From: Methylotenera sp. | GTDB lineage: Bacteria > Pseudomonadota > Gammaproteobacteria > Burkholderiales > Methylophilaceae | Assembly (NCBI GenBank): GCA_020622105.1 | Contig: JAHRYP010000008.1 | Coordinates: forward strand, 1 to 64,000 | Reading direction: 5' to 3' | Length of the DNA: 64,000 nt | In this document: in pieces, positions 38,279 through 48,142 of the stretch | How positions within the stretch are numbered: the stretch's first letter is position 1 | Layout: each line of letters starts with the position of its first letter | Program-made: the position numbers and the translations under genes | The notes under the pieces: model-generated | Told to the model about the DNA's origin: nothing | Database searches by the model: none | The model's input: only the letters and a program-made list of their open reading frames with translations

Positions 38279-39274
38279 ATGAGATCTACTCTATTAAAAG
38301 CGTTAACAATTGCAGGTGTATTAAGCACTACATTGTCAGTAACAAATACTGCATTTGCTGCAGAAAAAATCATCAAGATTGACGGCTCAAGCACTGTGTA
38401 TCCAATCACTGAAGCCGTAGCTGAAGAATTTCAGAAAGAAAAAAAAGTAAAAGTAACCGTTGGTGAATCAGGTACTGGCGGCGGCTTTAAAAAATTCTGC
38501 CGCGGTGAAACTGATATTTCAAATGCATCACGTCCAATCGCACAAAAAGAAATGGACGCGTGTAAAGAAGCTGGCATCCAATTTATTGAGCTGCCAATTG
38601 CTTTTGATGCGTTAACAGTCGTTGTAAACTCAAAAAACGATTGGGTTAAGAGCCTGTCTGTAGATGAATTGAAAAAAATCTGGCAACCAGGTTCAAGTGT
38701 AAAAAACTGGAAACAGGTAAACAGCACATATCCGGATAAAGCAATGGGTTTATATGGCCCAGGTACAGCATCAGGTACATTCGACTACTTTACTGAAGCA
38801 GTGAATGGCAAATCAAAAGCTAGCCGTACTGACTACACACCGTCAGAAGATGACAACGTTTTAGTACAAGGCGTTACAGGCAACATGGGTGGCATGGCTT
38901 ACTTTGGCTTAGCTTACTATGAAGAAAATAAAGACAAATTAAGAGCAGTACCTATTGCAGCTAAAGCAGGCGGCCCGGCTGTATTGCCTTCAGCAGCTAC
39001 AGTCATGGATGGTACTTACCAACCACTGTCACGTCCGATCTTTATTTATGTAAATGCAACATCAGCAGCATTCAAACCTGAAGTAAAAGCATTCGTAAAC
39101 TACTATCTGGAACATGCTCCAGCTTTAGTTAAAGAAGTTAAATATGTACCATTAACTTCTGAAGACTACGCTGCAGTTAAGGATCACTTCAAAACACTGA
39201 AACCAGGTACTGGCTTTGGCGGTAAAAATGAAGTTGGCATTAAAGTTAAAGACTTGATCAATAGAATCAAATAA
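38279..39274 (+). CDS. pstS: Periplasmic phosphate-binding protein PstS
   Basis: The high-affinity phosphate receptor of the Pst ABC system. The 331-residue precursor has a signal peptide ending AFA|AEKI, then DGSSTVYPITEAVAEEF (phosphate-binding start), GESGTGGGFKKFCRGETDISNASRPI (the classic loop) and GPGTASGTFDYFTEAV. It belongs to the PstS subgroup that follows the TIGR02136 pattern rather than the E. coli type. Regulated by the upstream Pho box. A strong palindrome after the stop may reduce read-through into pstC so that PstS is made in excess. Confidence 0.94.
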   Translation: MRSTLLKALTIAGVLSTTLSVTNTAFAAEKIIKIDGSSTVYPITEAVAEEFQKEKKVKVTVGESGTGGGFKKFCRGETDISNASRPIAQKEMDACKEAGIQFIELPIAFDALTVVVNSKNDWVKSLSVDELKKIWQPGSSVKNWKQVNSTYPDKAMGLYGPGTASGTFDYFTEAVNGKSKASRTDYTPSEDDNVLVQGVTGNMGGMAYFGLAYYEENKDKLRAVPIAAKAGGPAVLPSAATVMDGTYQPLSRPIFIYVNATSAAFKPEVKAFVNYYLEHAPALVKEVKYVPLTSEDYAAVKDHFKTLKPGTGFGGKNEVGIKVKDLINRIK

Positions 39275-39289
39275 GTCCAAGCAGAGCCA

Positions 39290-39311
39290 AGGAGCAGCGA
39301 TCGCTGCTCCT
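39290..39311 (+). terminator. Attenuator-like perfect palindrome between pstS and pstC
   Basis: A perfect 22-bp palindrome whose arms are AGGAGCAGC and GCTGCTCCT around GATC, followed by GTTTCTTATT with only a weak T-run. It begins 15 bases after the pstS stop. It is likely a processing or partial-termination hairpin protecting pstS mRNA and lowering pstCAB expression, as known for other pst operons. Confidence 0.65.
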
Positions 39312-39371
39312 GTTTCTTATTCAACGGTTTTAATATGGCCAAAATCCGTTACAATAAAAAAGTCTAAATTT

Positions 39372-40337
39372 ATGATGAGTGCAACAAACAAAGTGTCTAA
39401 AAATTCTAGTAGTACGACGGCTAGTTTGACTACGGTCAGCCCACGCCTGGCTAAAAATGTACAGCGCCATTTCAAAGAACGCGTTATCGAGTTTATTTTA
39501 ATGCTGGCCGCGCTGTCTGCTGTATTCACTACATTTGCAATCGTGGCGATTCTCTTGTATGAATCATTGGGGTTTTTTAAAACAGTCTCGATTGTAGAAT
39601 TCTTTACCAGTAAAGAATGGACTCCACTGTTTGAAGATGCTCACTATGGCATCATGCCACTGGTAGCTGGTACTCTGACCACTTCCGCTGTAGCACTTGC
39701 CGTTGCAATACCAGTAGGGACGATTGCAGCGATATATCTTTCAGAATTTGCCTCGCATAGAGCGCGTGAAATTGTGAAGCCGATTTTAGAATTACTGGTT
39801 GGCGTACCAACCATTGTATTCGGTTATTTCGCGTTGCTTTTTGTTACACCGATTCTACAAAAAATCTACCCGGAACTACCAGGTTTCAATATGCTGAGTG
39901 CAGGTATTGTAATGGGCATCATGATTATTCCATACATTGCATCAATCGCTGAAGATGCAATGCGCGCAGTGCCGATGAGTATGCGCGAAGGTTCTTATGC
40001 AATGGGCGCAACACGTTTCCAGACTGCGATTCGCGTAGTAACACCGGCTGCGGTTTCAGGTATTGTTGCAGCATATATTCTCGGTATCTCTCGTGCGGTG
40101 GGTGAAACCATGGTGGTTGCTGTGGCTGCTGGCCAACAGCCCACCTTCACCTTCGACCCGACTGAGGGGGCAGCGACGATTACCGCTTATATCGTGCAAG
40201 TTGCCATGGGTGACTTACCGCATGCAAGTATCGGCTATCAAAGTATTTTTGCTGCCGGTCTGGTTTTATTCGCAATGACCTTGTGCTTTAACATTCTCGG
40301 TCACATTGTGCGCAAAAAATACCGCGAGCAGTATTAA
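39372..40337 (+). CDS. pstC: Phosphate ABC transporter permease PstC
   Basis: A 321-residue inner-membrane permease with six predicted helices. It includes the ABC permease EAA loop AMRAVPMSMREGSYAMGATRFQTAIRVVTPAA and the PstC-typical GTLTTSAVALAVAIPVGTIAAIYLSEFAS. It forms the channel with PstA. The start could be the second ATG three bases in (39375). About 97 bases separate it from pstS. Confidence 0.94.
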   Translation: MMSATNKVSKNSSSTTASLTTVSPRLAKNVQRHFKERVIEFILMLAALSAVFTTFAIVAILLYESLGFFKTVSIVEFFTSKEWTPLFEDAHYGIMPLVAGTLTTSAVALAVAIPVGTIAAIYLSEFASHRAREIVKPILELLVGVPTIVFGYFALLFVTPILQKIYPELPGFNMLSAGIVMGIMIIPYIASIAEDAMRAVPMSMREGSYAMGATRFQTAIRVVTPAAVSGIVAAYILGISRAVGETMVVAVAAGQQPTFTFDPTEGAATITAYIVQVAMGDLPHASIGYQSIFAAGLVLFAMTLCFNILGHIVRKKYREQY

Positions 40338-40364
40338 TCCAGCAACACTTAACGGACATTCGAT

Positions 40365-41318
40365 ATGAATTCAAATATACAAAAAAATAAAGCCTCCGTG
40401 ATTGAAAATCTGGATGCAGTTCGCGCGATGATCAAGCGCCATAAACGCAACGATATTTTGTTCGCAACTATCGGCTTAATAGCGATTATGTTTGGTTTGC
40501 TGGCATTACTCACCTTGTTTGTAGACCTGGTGATGGATGGTTATCCACGTTTTAACATTCAATTCTTCAGCGATTTTCCATCCCGTCGTGCCGGTAGTGC
40601 CGGTTTACTATCTGCATGGGTGGGCTCGCTACTGGTCATGCTGGTGACATTCCTGACTGCAGTGCCTATCGGGGTAGCAGCCGGTTTGTATCTGGAAGAG
40701 TATGCCCCAAAAAACTGGTTTTCAGACCTGATTGAAATTAATGTGTCTAACCTGGCAGGTGTTCCATCCATTATTTATGGCTTACTTGCATTAGGTTTGT
40801 TTGTTTATGGCTTGAATTTGGGTCAAAGTATTTTGACCGCAGGTTTAACACTAGGCTTATTAATTCTGCCTATCGTGATTGTTTCTACGCGTGAAGCGAT
40901 CCGTGCAATTCCGATTGCAATCCGCGAGGCGGCATATGCAGTTGGTGCAACTAAATGGCAGGTGGTTAAAGATCACATCGTAAAATACTCACAGGGCGGC
41001 ATTCTGACTGGTGTCATTATCGGTATGTCACGTGCTCTGGGTGAAACTGCACCTATTATTACGATTGGCGCACTGACATTTATTGCATTCCTGCCACCGT
41101 CTCCAATCACAACAGAAGTACCGTTCATTAACTTTGAATGGTTAAGTTCGAGCTTTACTGTGCTGCCGATTCAGATGTTTAACTGGCTATCACGGCCTGA
41201 CCATGCTTTCCATATCAATGCAGCTGCAACCGGTGCAATTATTATCGTGGTGACATTACTCATGAACGGCACCGCAATCTGGCTACGTTACAAGATCCGT
41301 AAAAACATTAAATGGTAA
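40365..41318 (+). CDS. pstA: Phosphate ABC transporter permease PstA
   Basis: A 317-residue partner of PstC with an extended cytoplasmic N-terminus (about 45 residues), six helices, the EAA loop EAIRAIPIAIREAAYAVGATKWQVVKDHI and FLTAVPIGVAAGLYLEEYAPKNW. It starts 27 bases after pstC. Confidence 0.94.
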   Translation: MNSNIQKNKASVIENLDAVRAMIKRHKRNDILFATIGLIAIMFGLLALLTLFVDLVMDGYPRFNIQFFSDFPSRRAGSAGLLSAWVGSLLVMLVTFLTAVPIGVAAGLYLEEYAPKNWFSDLIEINVSNLAGVPSIIYGLLALGLFVYGLNLGQSILTAGLTLGLLILPIVIVSTREAIRAIPIAIREAAYAVGATKWQVVKDHIVKYSQGGILTGVIIGMSRALGETAPIITIGALTFIAFLPPSPITTEVPFINFEWLSSSFTVLPIQMFNWLSRPDHAFHINAAATGAIIIVVTLLMNGTAIWLRYKIRKNIKW

Positions 41319-41380
41319 TCAACAGATTTGATGACCAACATTAGACAGAATATATAGAAATCGTAAACTTAGGAAACTAC

Positions 41381-42160
41381 ATGATCAACGCGACAACACC
41401 GATTAAAGCTGAATCAAAAGATCTCAACTTTTTCTACAGCAATGGTACGCAAGCCTTAAAAGGCATCAACATGCCACTATACGAGAACAAGATTACGGCA
41501 TTGATTGGGCCATCCGGCTGTGGAAAATCTACATTTCTACGCTGCTTTAACCGCATGCATGACTTATACCCTGGCAATAGATATGAAGGCCAGATTATCA
41601 TGCATCCGGACAACACCAATATTCTGGAAAAAGGCGTTGATCCGATTGAAGTACGCATGCGCATCAGTATGGTGTTTCAAAAACCAAACCCGTTTCCGAA
41701 ATCTATCTATGAAAACGTAGCCTACGGCTTGCGCGTTCGCGGCGAGAGTAACAAGCGCCTGCTGGATGACAAAGTAGAAGAAGCACTCAAAGGTGCCGCA
41801 TTATGGAACGAAGTTAAAGATCGTCTGCAGGATCTGGCATTTAACCTGTCCGGTGGTCAGCAGCAACGTCTGTGTATTGCCCGCGCGCTGGCAACTGATC
41901 CGGAAATCATGCTGTTTGATGAACCAACCTCAGCATTGGATCCAATTGCAACGGCAAACATTGAAGAGCTAATGAGTGAGTTGCGCAATAAACTCACCAT
42001 TCTGGTAGTAACGCACAACATGCAGCAGGCTGCTCGTATTTCTGATTACACCGCTTACATGTACTTGGGTGACCTGATTGAATACGGCGATACGGATATG
42101 ATTTTCACGCGCCCAACCCGCAAAGAAACAGAAGATTACATCACCGGAAAATTTGGTTAA
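41381..42160 (+). CDS. pstB: Phosphate ABC transporter ATPase PstB
   Basis: A 259-residue ATPase energising phosphate import. It shows Walker [11 protein letters not shown]-loop [20 protein letters not shown] (the PstB-specific FPKS), signature LSGGQQQRL, Walker [11 protein letters not shown] and H-loop [14 protein letters not shown]. The C-terminal [18 protein letters not shown] is diagnostic. The operon ends here: no phoU, phoB or phoR follows, so those regulators must be elsewhere in the genome. Confidence 0.95.
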   Translation: MINATTPIKAESKDLNFFYSNGTQALKGINMPLYENKITALIGPSGCGKSTFLRCFNRMHDLYPGNRYEGQIIMHPDNTNILEKGVDPIEVRMRISMVFQKPNPFPKSIYENVAYGLRVRGESNKRLLDDKVEEALKGAALWNEVKDRLQDLAFNLSGGQQQRLCIARALATDPEIMLFDEPTSALDPIATANIEELMSELRNKLTILVVTHNMQQAARISDYTAYMYLGDLIEYGDTDMIFTRPTRKETEDYITGKFG

Positions 42161-42187
42161 TTTTCTGAATATTTAGTTTATAAATCC

Positions 42188-42222
42188 CAATAAAAAGCCA
42201 GCTTTAAGCTGGCTTTTTATTG
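42188..42222 (+). terminator. Intrinsic terminator of the pst operon
   Basis: CAATAAAAAGCCAGC (42188-42202) pairs with GCTGGCTTTTTATTG (42208-42222) around a 5-base loop, GC at the loop end and T-rich afterwards. It lies 28 bases after the pstB stop. Confidence 0.88.
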
Positions 42223-42372
42223 GGAGATCGCTAAGTTTATAATACCTTTAACGCAAGACGCGTTTTATTGCCGTCATTTTCAAAGCTATTAATTTAAGCT
42301 CCAATCCTGATAATTAATACTTCTGCGCGCATTTAATTACCAAACATCAATACGGATAAATATGTAGTTCAC

Positions 42373-42388
42373 CTATCATTATTGATAG
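42373..42388. promoter_or_regulatory. Inverted repeat upstream of the DUF6502 gene
   Basis: CTATCA (42373-42378) and TGATAG (42383-42388) flank TTAT, about 105 bases before the DUF6502 start. The remainder of the 42223-42493 gap shows no gene. The repeat may be an operator; no promoter elements at good spacing were found. Confidence 0.3.
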
Positions 42389-42493
42389 CTACATTCCCAA
42401 TACTTTCCAGAGGGGCGTCTCTATAATAAAAAGTTCTGCCATGTAACAATATCGTTAAATTCAAAACTTGGACTTGGAAAGGAAATTGCCAAA

Positions 42494-43006
42494 ATGTATA
42501 TTGACACTACATCCTCGTCAGCTGCGACTGAGATTGAGCACTACCTAAAACCCATGGCACGGCAATGCATTAATTTCAGATTAGACTACCGTCAAATCTC
42601 TGAAATGCTTAAAACGGTACTCGTTTCGGTAGCAGAAAGTGAATTTACTATTGAAGGTAAATCTCAGACCGACAGCCGCATTTCATTGCTGACTGGAGTG
42701 CACCGCAAAGATGTGCGGCGCTTGCTCAGCCGTGATCAAAACAAAACGCTCTCACGTCAACATGGTTTAATTACCAAGCTGATTACAGCCTGGCTTGAAA
42801 CGCCAGAGCTCATTGGTAAAGATGGAGAACCTAAACCGATTCCACGCCACCCGCACCCGGATTATTCAACCTCATTTGCCGAACTTGCAGAGACATTGAC
42901 CACTGACATCCATGCGCGAGCACTGTGGGATGAATGCATGAATAGCGGCATAGTGAGCCTGACTGATGATGGCATGGTGCATTTAATGACAGGTAACCAC
43001 ATCTAG
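42494..43006 (+). CDS. DUF6502 family putative HTH protein
   Basis: A 170-residue soluble protein. The first half matches the DUF6502 pattern as I remember it: a helical region YLKPMARQCINFRLDYRQISEMLKTVLVSVAESEF, then TDSRISLLTGVHRKDVRRLL, which looks like a helix-turn-helix. The second half carries WLETPELIGKDGEPKPIPRH and DIHARALWDECMNSGIVSLTDDGMVHL, reminiscent of a winged-helix continuation. The function is unknown; DNA binding is plausible. It converges on the fadL gene 207 bases away. Confidence 0.7.
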   Translation: MYIDTTSSSAATEIEHYLKPMARQCINFRLDYRQISEMLKTVLVSVAESEFTIEGKSQTDSRISLLTGVHRKDVRRLLSRDQNKTLSRQHGLITKLITAWLETPELIGKDGEPKPIPRHPHPDYSTSFAELAETLTTDIHARALWDECMNSGIVSLTDDGMVHLMTGNHI

Positions 43007-43213
43007 AACTGTAGTCAGGTTTGCACGAATAAACATGACAACCATTTGTGCCGAGATTAGAACTACATGAGTTCATTCACTTTTTGATTCTTCGGTAAGC
43101 TCAATGCGAATGAACTCCCGGCAAAACACTATCGGATCAATAACAATGATCAATAACAATATGGAATATTATTTTTAAGCTTAGCTTGTTTTGCACTACC
43201 ATCTTGGCATCCG

Positions 43214-44557
43214 TTAAAAAGCATGCGTATATTGCATGCTTAATACGTCAACACCACTGTCGTAGCCACCAGCCAATCTTCGCGTAATAGCAGGCTGCTC
43301 CGACACTAACGGGCTACTGAGATTAAGTGATACATCTTTCATAAAAATGTGCAAATAGCCTATATCCAAATGATCTGCGCTGCTCATTTTAAAGTTAGCA
43401 CCCAAGCCCAGAACCCATCGGCTTTGATCCGGAATACGTGGTGTTAGATATGCTTCAGAGACAGGAGACTCATCATAGGCAACACCAAAACGCAGCTTCC
43501 AGTCATCAGTATATTGATATGTAGCGCCCAAGGCATAACGTCGAGTATTGTGCCAGTGCTGTTGGGTTACGTTTATTAACGCCCCGCTGTTGCGCTCCAC
43601 GCTCAATGCTTTAAATTGGCTCCAACGCGTCCATATAACATCACCCATGATGCTCCAACGATCATTCAGCTGATGAAGAATGCTTACCAGCGCTGTTTCC
43701 GGCAAAGTAATGTCCGCTTTGATTGACACGTTAGCTAAATCAGGCAAACCGCTTAATTCGAGTGGTACGCTATAAAACTTAGCCTCTCCCTCTAAGTGAT
43801 GACCAACTTTGGATCGGTAAGCGAGACCAAGTCGAGTGCCCTGTACAGGCTCAAGCAGCAGACCAAGATTGTAACCCCAACTCCAATCATTGCCTTTCAG
43901 TTCAAGGTTGCCATCATGCGCCTGAGGGGCTGCGCAAGTTTCAACTCCGGCCATGGCACATATCGCGCCGAAATCCACAGCGTTGCTAAGTTCAGCACTA
44001 ATGTACTGTGCGTTAACACCAAAACCCAGGGAAAGCTTATCATTGACCTGATAAGCCATAGCAGGATTAATATTAATTGTGCTTAAATCAGATTTGATAG
44101 CATCGTAACGACCTACCCAGCGACTATCGTATTCAGTTTTTAAGCCAAATGGAGAATTGATACCCAATCCGATTTTTATATGGTCGTTAACATCCGTGGC
44201 AAAATATAAGTTTGGCAAAAAAGCCCAGTCGCCAGCCTCACCACCAGATCCGCCTGTTAATAATGGATCTCCTACACCTGCGCCAATAAGCGTTCTAGAA
44301 TCATTATTGTTAAAATTAATAGATGATTTGATAGCATAGCCTGCCACTACTAGCTGAGAGCCTTTTACTCGCGAAAGCCCTGCAGGATTAGAAAGAATGG
44401 TACTGGCATCTTCTGCCGCAGAACCAGCACCGGCAAATGCGTTACCGATACTGCCACCGCTTTGCTCTGTCAGCGCAAAACCTGCAGCTTGTATGTTAGT
44501 AGAAATCGTAAGCAAAGCGCCCAATAACATTGGGCGCATGTAGTCATGCTTTATCAC
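43214..44557 (-). CDS. fadL: FadL/OmpP1-type long-chain fatty acid outer-membrane channel
   Basis: A roughly 447-residue outer-membrane protein. After a signal peptide (MLLGALLTISTNIQA) comes GFALTEQSGGSIGNAFAGAGSAAEDASTILSNPAGLSRV, the NPA-containing FadL hatch signature, then a 14-strand barrel ending in QYTHAF with terminal Phe. Members move hydrophobic molecules, especially long-chain fatty acids, by lateral diffusion. I prefer the GTG start at 44557 (AAGG eight bases upstream); ATG codons at 44578 and 44539 are alternatives. Only about 25 bases separate it from the upstream response-regulator gene on the same strand, so it is probably the last gene of the phc-like operon. That link to a fatty-acid-ester signalling system is notable. 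Confidence 0.88.
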   Translation of the reverse strand: MIKHDYMRPMLLGALLTISTNIQAAGFALTEQSGGSIGNAFAGAGSAAEDASTILSNPAGLSRVKGSQLVVAGYAIKSSINFNNNDSRTLIGAGVGDPLLTGGSGGEAGDWAFLPNLYFATDVNDHIKIGLGINSPFGLKTEYDSRWVGRYDAIKSDLSTININPAMAYQVNDKLSLGFGVNAQYISAELSNAVDFGAICAMAGVETCAAPQAHDGNLELKGNDWSWGYNLGLLLEPVQGTRLGLAYRSKVGHHLEGEAKFYSVPLELSGLPDLANVSIKADITLPETALVSILHQLNDRWSIMGDVIWTRWSQFKALSVERNSGALINVTQQHWHNTRRYALGATYQYTDDWKLRFGVAYDESPVSEAYLTPRIPDQSRWVLGLGANFKMSSADHLDIGYLHIFMKDVSLNLSSPLVSEQPAITRRLAGGYDSGVDVLSMQYTHAF

Positions 44558-44582
44558 GGAATAGCCTTGATCTATCATTGTA

Positions 44583-45590
44583 TTAATTACAAAGCCGGTC
44601 AAACCACTTCACCAAACTAACCTGAGCATTGGGTGCCAAAAACGGCTCCATAGTAAATTGAACGCCGGTTTCCAGGTTTTTAAGTTGCAATGTGTATCCG
44701 GCATCATGTAGCCAGATCAGAAATGCCAGCCATGATGCATGTTGTGCAGAAACTTGTGCATCGGAACGCGCTTCCAGAAACTCTGCAAAATTTTGCATAT
44801 CGCTAAAAGCAGCAACGCCATTTTCCGAAATTTGGACCTTGCCTTTTAACACCTCCGTAAGTACCCTTAGCCCATCAGTAGCCTGGCTATTGTGATAATT
44901 TTGCCTTATTTCTTCCAGACTCTTTCGCACTGCATAACCAAACTGTCCACTACGCATCGACTCCACGCTCACTATGTCCGAATAATCCATTGCATGCCAA
45001 TCAGGCTCTGAAGGCAACGTAATGCCGGCACTATGCGCGGTAGATAGATAAGCTTCTATAGATAACGCATCCATAGATGCAGCAAGGCTGGCACAAAGCG
45101 CATACAAGGTGCCAATACGATTCGAAACAATGAGCTTCTTCCAGACCATCATTTTCTCACGTAGCAAATGTGCATGCTCCTTGCGCAAATTTGCTAAATC
45201 CAGCGCCTGTTTTAATTCCATCCTGATAGCAGATATTTCCCATGGCTTTTGAATATAACGATGGATTTGCCCTTGATTAACAGCCTCTACAGTTTGTTCC
45301 AGTTCTGAATAAGCCGTAGTCAATATCCGGACGATGTGTGGATACTTTGTAAGTGCATAAAGCAATAGCTCATTGCCATATCCGCCGGGCATACGCTGAT
45401 CTGACACCAGCACTAAAAGTGTTCCCGCATGCTGATCAAGCAGGCGCTTGCCCTCTTCTACAGAGCTTCCAGTGATCACTGGTGCGAGCGAATTGATGGC
45501 TCTTTGAAAATACTTTACGGCAGTTGCTTCGTCATCAACGAATAATATCTGCGGTGCAGTGATAGCTTGATTACCGATTACTTGCTCCAT
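44583..45590 (-). CDS. Response regulator, PhcQ-like
   Basis: A 335-residue protein with an N-terminal receiver domain (about 12-130): acid pair D19/D20, phospho-acceptor D64 in LVSDQRMPGG, T91/T92 and K115 in YIQKPW. A short helical linker (ELKQALDLANLRKEHAHLLREK) follows, then a roughly 180-residue C-terminal domain without DNA-binding or enzymatic motif that I recognise. It occupies the phcQ position in the Ralstonia phcBSRQ order, with similar length (about 350 residues as I recall). PhcQ modulates quorum-dependent genes together with PhcR. It starts 69 bases after the upstream hybrid kinase. Confidence 0.75.
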   Translation of the reverse strand: MEQVIGNQAITAPQILFVDDEATAVKYFQRAINSLAPVITGSSVEEGKRLLDQHAGTLLVLVSDQRMPGGYGNELLLYALTKYPHIVRILTTAYSELEQTVEAVNQGQIHRYIQKPWEISAIRMELKQALDLANLRKEHAHLLREKMMVWKKLIVSNRIGTLYALCASLAASMDALSIEAYLSTAHSAGITLPSEPDWHAMDYSDIVSVESMRSGQFGYAVRKSLEEIRQNYHNSQATDGLRVLTEVLKGKVQISENGVAAFSDMQNFAEFLEARSDAQVSAQHASWLAFLIWLHDAGYTLQLKNLETGVQFTMEPFLAPNAQVSLVKWFDRLCN

Positions 45591-45659
45591 TTTATTGCTC
45601 CATTTTTATTGATTTGAGTGCCATTTATATTTTCAAAGCCATAGATACACAGCCAAACT

Positions 45660-46799
45660 TTAGCTCGTTCCTGAAGACTTTAATCTGGCTTTGGTGGGAG
45701 GAAATTTCAGTGTGACAATCGTGTTTGATTCGGGCGTAGACGAAATAACAATATCACCGCCAAACGAGTGCATGACACGTCGACAAAAAACCATGCCCCA
45801 GCCCTTACCGCCAGAATCTGCATGCGTTGTAAACGGAGTTTCCATCAGTCGCGACAATATATCTGGCGGTATGCATGGACCATTATTACTAATGCAAATT
45901 TGGGGGGTATCATCAACCAGAATGCTAAAAGTAACTTGAGGCAACAAGTGCCCCTTAAGTGCTCGCAAGGCATTACTCAAGATGCTGGACAAAACCAGTG
46001 CAACGCAGTTGGGTAAGGCCGTCACCTTGAAATCTTTCTGAATATCAACCTTAATAGCTGCGTGTTGCTCAGGCGTTAACGGATAAGAATCAAGCAAAGA
46101 CAACACCATCTGATGTGCTGTCATTCCACTGTGGCAGTTAATTCGCGGGTTAATGCTATGAATCGAATTTACAAAAGACAGCAGTAAAGATAAGCAATAT
46201 TGAGCATTGTCATTGATCGCTAATGCCGCCTTGCCCACTTCTGTCATAGGCTGACACGCCCAGTTTTCATCGCTAACACGACGCTGTATTCCCTGCGAAA
46301 AGTTAGCAATGGATGCTAGTGGCGTATTCAACTCATGCGCAAGAAAATTAAGCGTTTCATTCATTGCGATGAGTCTCTGCTGCCTTGTAGTGCGTTCCCA
46401 AGATAACGCATACGCTTGTCGCAATGTATTTTTAACTTGAGTGACATTTAAGGGCTTTTCGAGAATACGAAATACCTCGCCCGAATTAACCGTATGCAGC
46501 AACGTCTCCCTATCCGCATATGCGGTCACCAGAATACGAATAACATGCGGAAACTCACGTTCAATCTGACATAATAAATCGCCGCCATCCCGACCTGGCA
46601 TCCGATAATCTGTAACAAGAATACCGATGCGCAAAGACTTATCACGCAACATCTCAATCGCCTCGTCCGCACCTGATGCAGTCAGCACATCAAACTCACT
46701 TTCCACTGAACGCAGAAAGTACTTTTGTGCCATCTCTTCATCGTCTACATACAGGATGGGAATCGCGCTGAAATCATGCGTATTGGATAAAGCTTTCAT
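45660..46799 (-). CDS. Receiver-histidine kinase hybrid, PhcR-like
   Basis: A 379-residue protein combining an N-terminal receiver (D19/D20, phospho-acceptor D64 in VTDYRMPGRDG, T92 and K115 in ILEKPL) with a C-terminal histidine kinase: H155 in FLAHELNTPLASI, N-box SSILSNALRALKG, G-box GKGWGMVFCRRVMHSFGG. This unusual order, with a receiver domain followed by a kinase core, is the signature of PhcR. Its ATG overlaps the stop of the upstream kinase (TAATG), so the two are translationally coupled. It likely accepts phosphate from the membrane kinase and passes or removes it downstream. Confidence 0.82.
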   Translation of the reverse strand: MKALSNTHDFSAIPILYVDDEEMAQKYFLRSVESEFDVLTASGADEAIEMLRDKSLRIGILVTDYRMPGRDGGDLLCQIEREFPHVIRILVTAYADRETLLHTVNSGEVFRILEKPLNVTQVKNTLRQAYALSWERTTRQQRLIAMNETLNFLAHELNTPLASIANFSQGIQRRVSDENWACQPMTEVGKAALAINDNAQYCLSLLLSFVNSIHSINPRINCHSGMTAHQMVLSLLDSYPLTPEQHAAIKVDIQKDFKVTALPNCVALVLSSILSNALRALKGHLLPQVTFSILVDDTPQICISNNGPCIPPDILSRLMETPFTTHADSGGKGWGMVFCRRVMHSFGGDIVISSTPESNTIVTLKFPPTKARLKSSGTS

Positions 46800-48142
46800 T
46801 ACGTCGCTCGCGGCAAGTCAAAAATCATTTTGGCCCATTCGCCCAAAGCACTTTCAGCGCGCAAAGTGCCGCCATGTCGTGTAATTACGCCATAACTGAT
46901 ACTAAGACCAAGCCCTAAACCTTGCCCAACAGCTCTTGTAGTAAAAAATGGCTCAAATACGCGGGATAGATTTTCCGGCGCTATTCCGGGGCCATTATCC
47001 TGCACGGTAACGTACAGTCTGTCAGCATGCCAGACAGCAGATACATGAATAGAGGGGTATGTTCGACTTACCTTACGTAATGCGAGCGCGGCATTGCTGA
47101 ACAAGTTAATTAATACGCCGACGACAGCGGCCTCATCTCCATGCACCAAGCTGTCCTGGGGAATGTCGCGCGTGATGGTAATGCCTTTAATCTCGTGCCC
47201 TACCAGACGCAGCGAAGAATTAACAGCGCGCTCCAACATAAAATCAGCTTCGCTTCGCTCAGTCTCGCTGGGGCGATAAGCGAAAATTTTAAGGTCGGAA
47301 ACAATGTGCTGAATGCGCTGCATGCCATGCTGAGCGTCAACAAGACACTCCTTAAGCGACTGTGTGGTTTTAACTGCCGGCTCTTCCATGGCAATACTGA
47401 TCGCCATCAGGCAGTAATTGACTGGGTTATTTACCTCATGCAACAATCCGGCGGCCAGCGTACCGATAGAGGCCATCTTTTCCTGTTGCAGCATCTGGCC
47501 TTTAATCTCAGCCAGATTTTTATTGGTTTCTTCAAGCAGAGCATTCTTTTCTGCTACTTCGGCTTTAAGTCTAAATAATGAAAAACGGGCACGTTCGTTA
47601 TAAACAGTATAGACAATGCTGATGACAGAAAACATTATTAAGAACAAAGATGAAGTCAGGAAGTTAGTTTCAAAACCAATTCCATTTGGATGTATAGCGC
47701 AAGCAACTAAGTATATTAGATAGGTCAAAATAGAAAATAATGTGTTTTGCCAGACACCGAATGCCAACACTATGCCAGATCCAAAAATTGCTAGCGGTAA
47801 TCCGATGTAATAGGATGAAGCAGCACCATCGGTGCTATATATCATCCAACAAATCATAATTTGTGAACATAGCAACCATGCAAAGGTTAATTCGTGTACA
47901 TAGATGCGCCCAAATCCTGTTTTAAGCAATCTTATTATGGACAAAATTGCCGTGATACAGACTAATCGAGCAACAATAAACGGCAATAACTCTTGAGGGT
48001 ACAAACTGTAATCAAGGCCGATACCTAACAATATAAGTGCACAGGCCGTATATGCACAACCCGGGCTGGATTTGAACCTAAAGTCACTCAGCGAAGCATT
48101 AAACTCATTAAATAATCTATCAGTTAGTTGTCCTCGCATCAT
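46799..48142 (-). CDS. Membrane sensor histidine kinase, PhcS-like
   Basis: A 447-residue kinase with about six hydrophobic helices in residues 30-185 and no large periplasmic loop, as expected for a receptor of a membrane-soluble ligand. After a coiled coil ([23 protein letters not shown]) comes the H-box [16 protein letters not shown] with H235, close to the autophosphorylated His near position 230 of Ralstonia PhcS, then N-box [10 protein letters not shown] and [18 protein letters not shown]. Overlapping start and stop codons join it to the phcB homologue upstream and the phcR homologue downstream. It would sense the fatty-acid methyl ester produced by the upstream enzyme. Confidence 0.85.
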   Translation of the reverse strand: MMRGQLTDRLFNEFNASLSDFRFKSSPGCAYTACALILLGIGLDYSLYPQELLPFIVARLVCITAILSIIRLLKTGFGRIYVHELTFAWLLCSQIMICWMIYSTDGAASSYYIGLPLAIFGSGIVLAFGVWQNTLFSILTYLIYLVACAIHPNGIGFETNFLTSSLFLIMFSVISIVYTVYNERARFSLFRLKAEVAEKNALLEETNKNLAEIKGQMLQQEKMASIGTLAAGLLHEVNNPVNYCLMAISIAMEEPAVKTTQSLKECLVDAQHGMQRIQHIVSDLKIFAYRPSETERSEADFMLERAVNSSLRLVGHEIKGITITRDIPQDSLVHGDEAAVVGVLINLFSNAALALRKVSRTYPSIHVSAVWHADRLYVTVQDNGPGIAPENLSRVFEPFFTTRAVGQGLGLGLSISYGVITRHGGTLRAESALGEWAKMIFDLPRAT

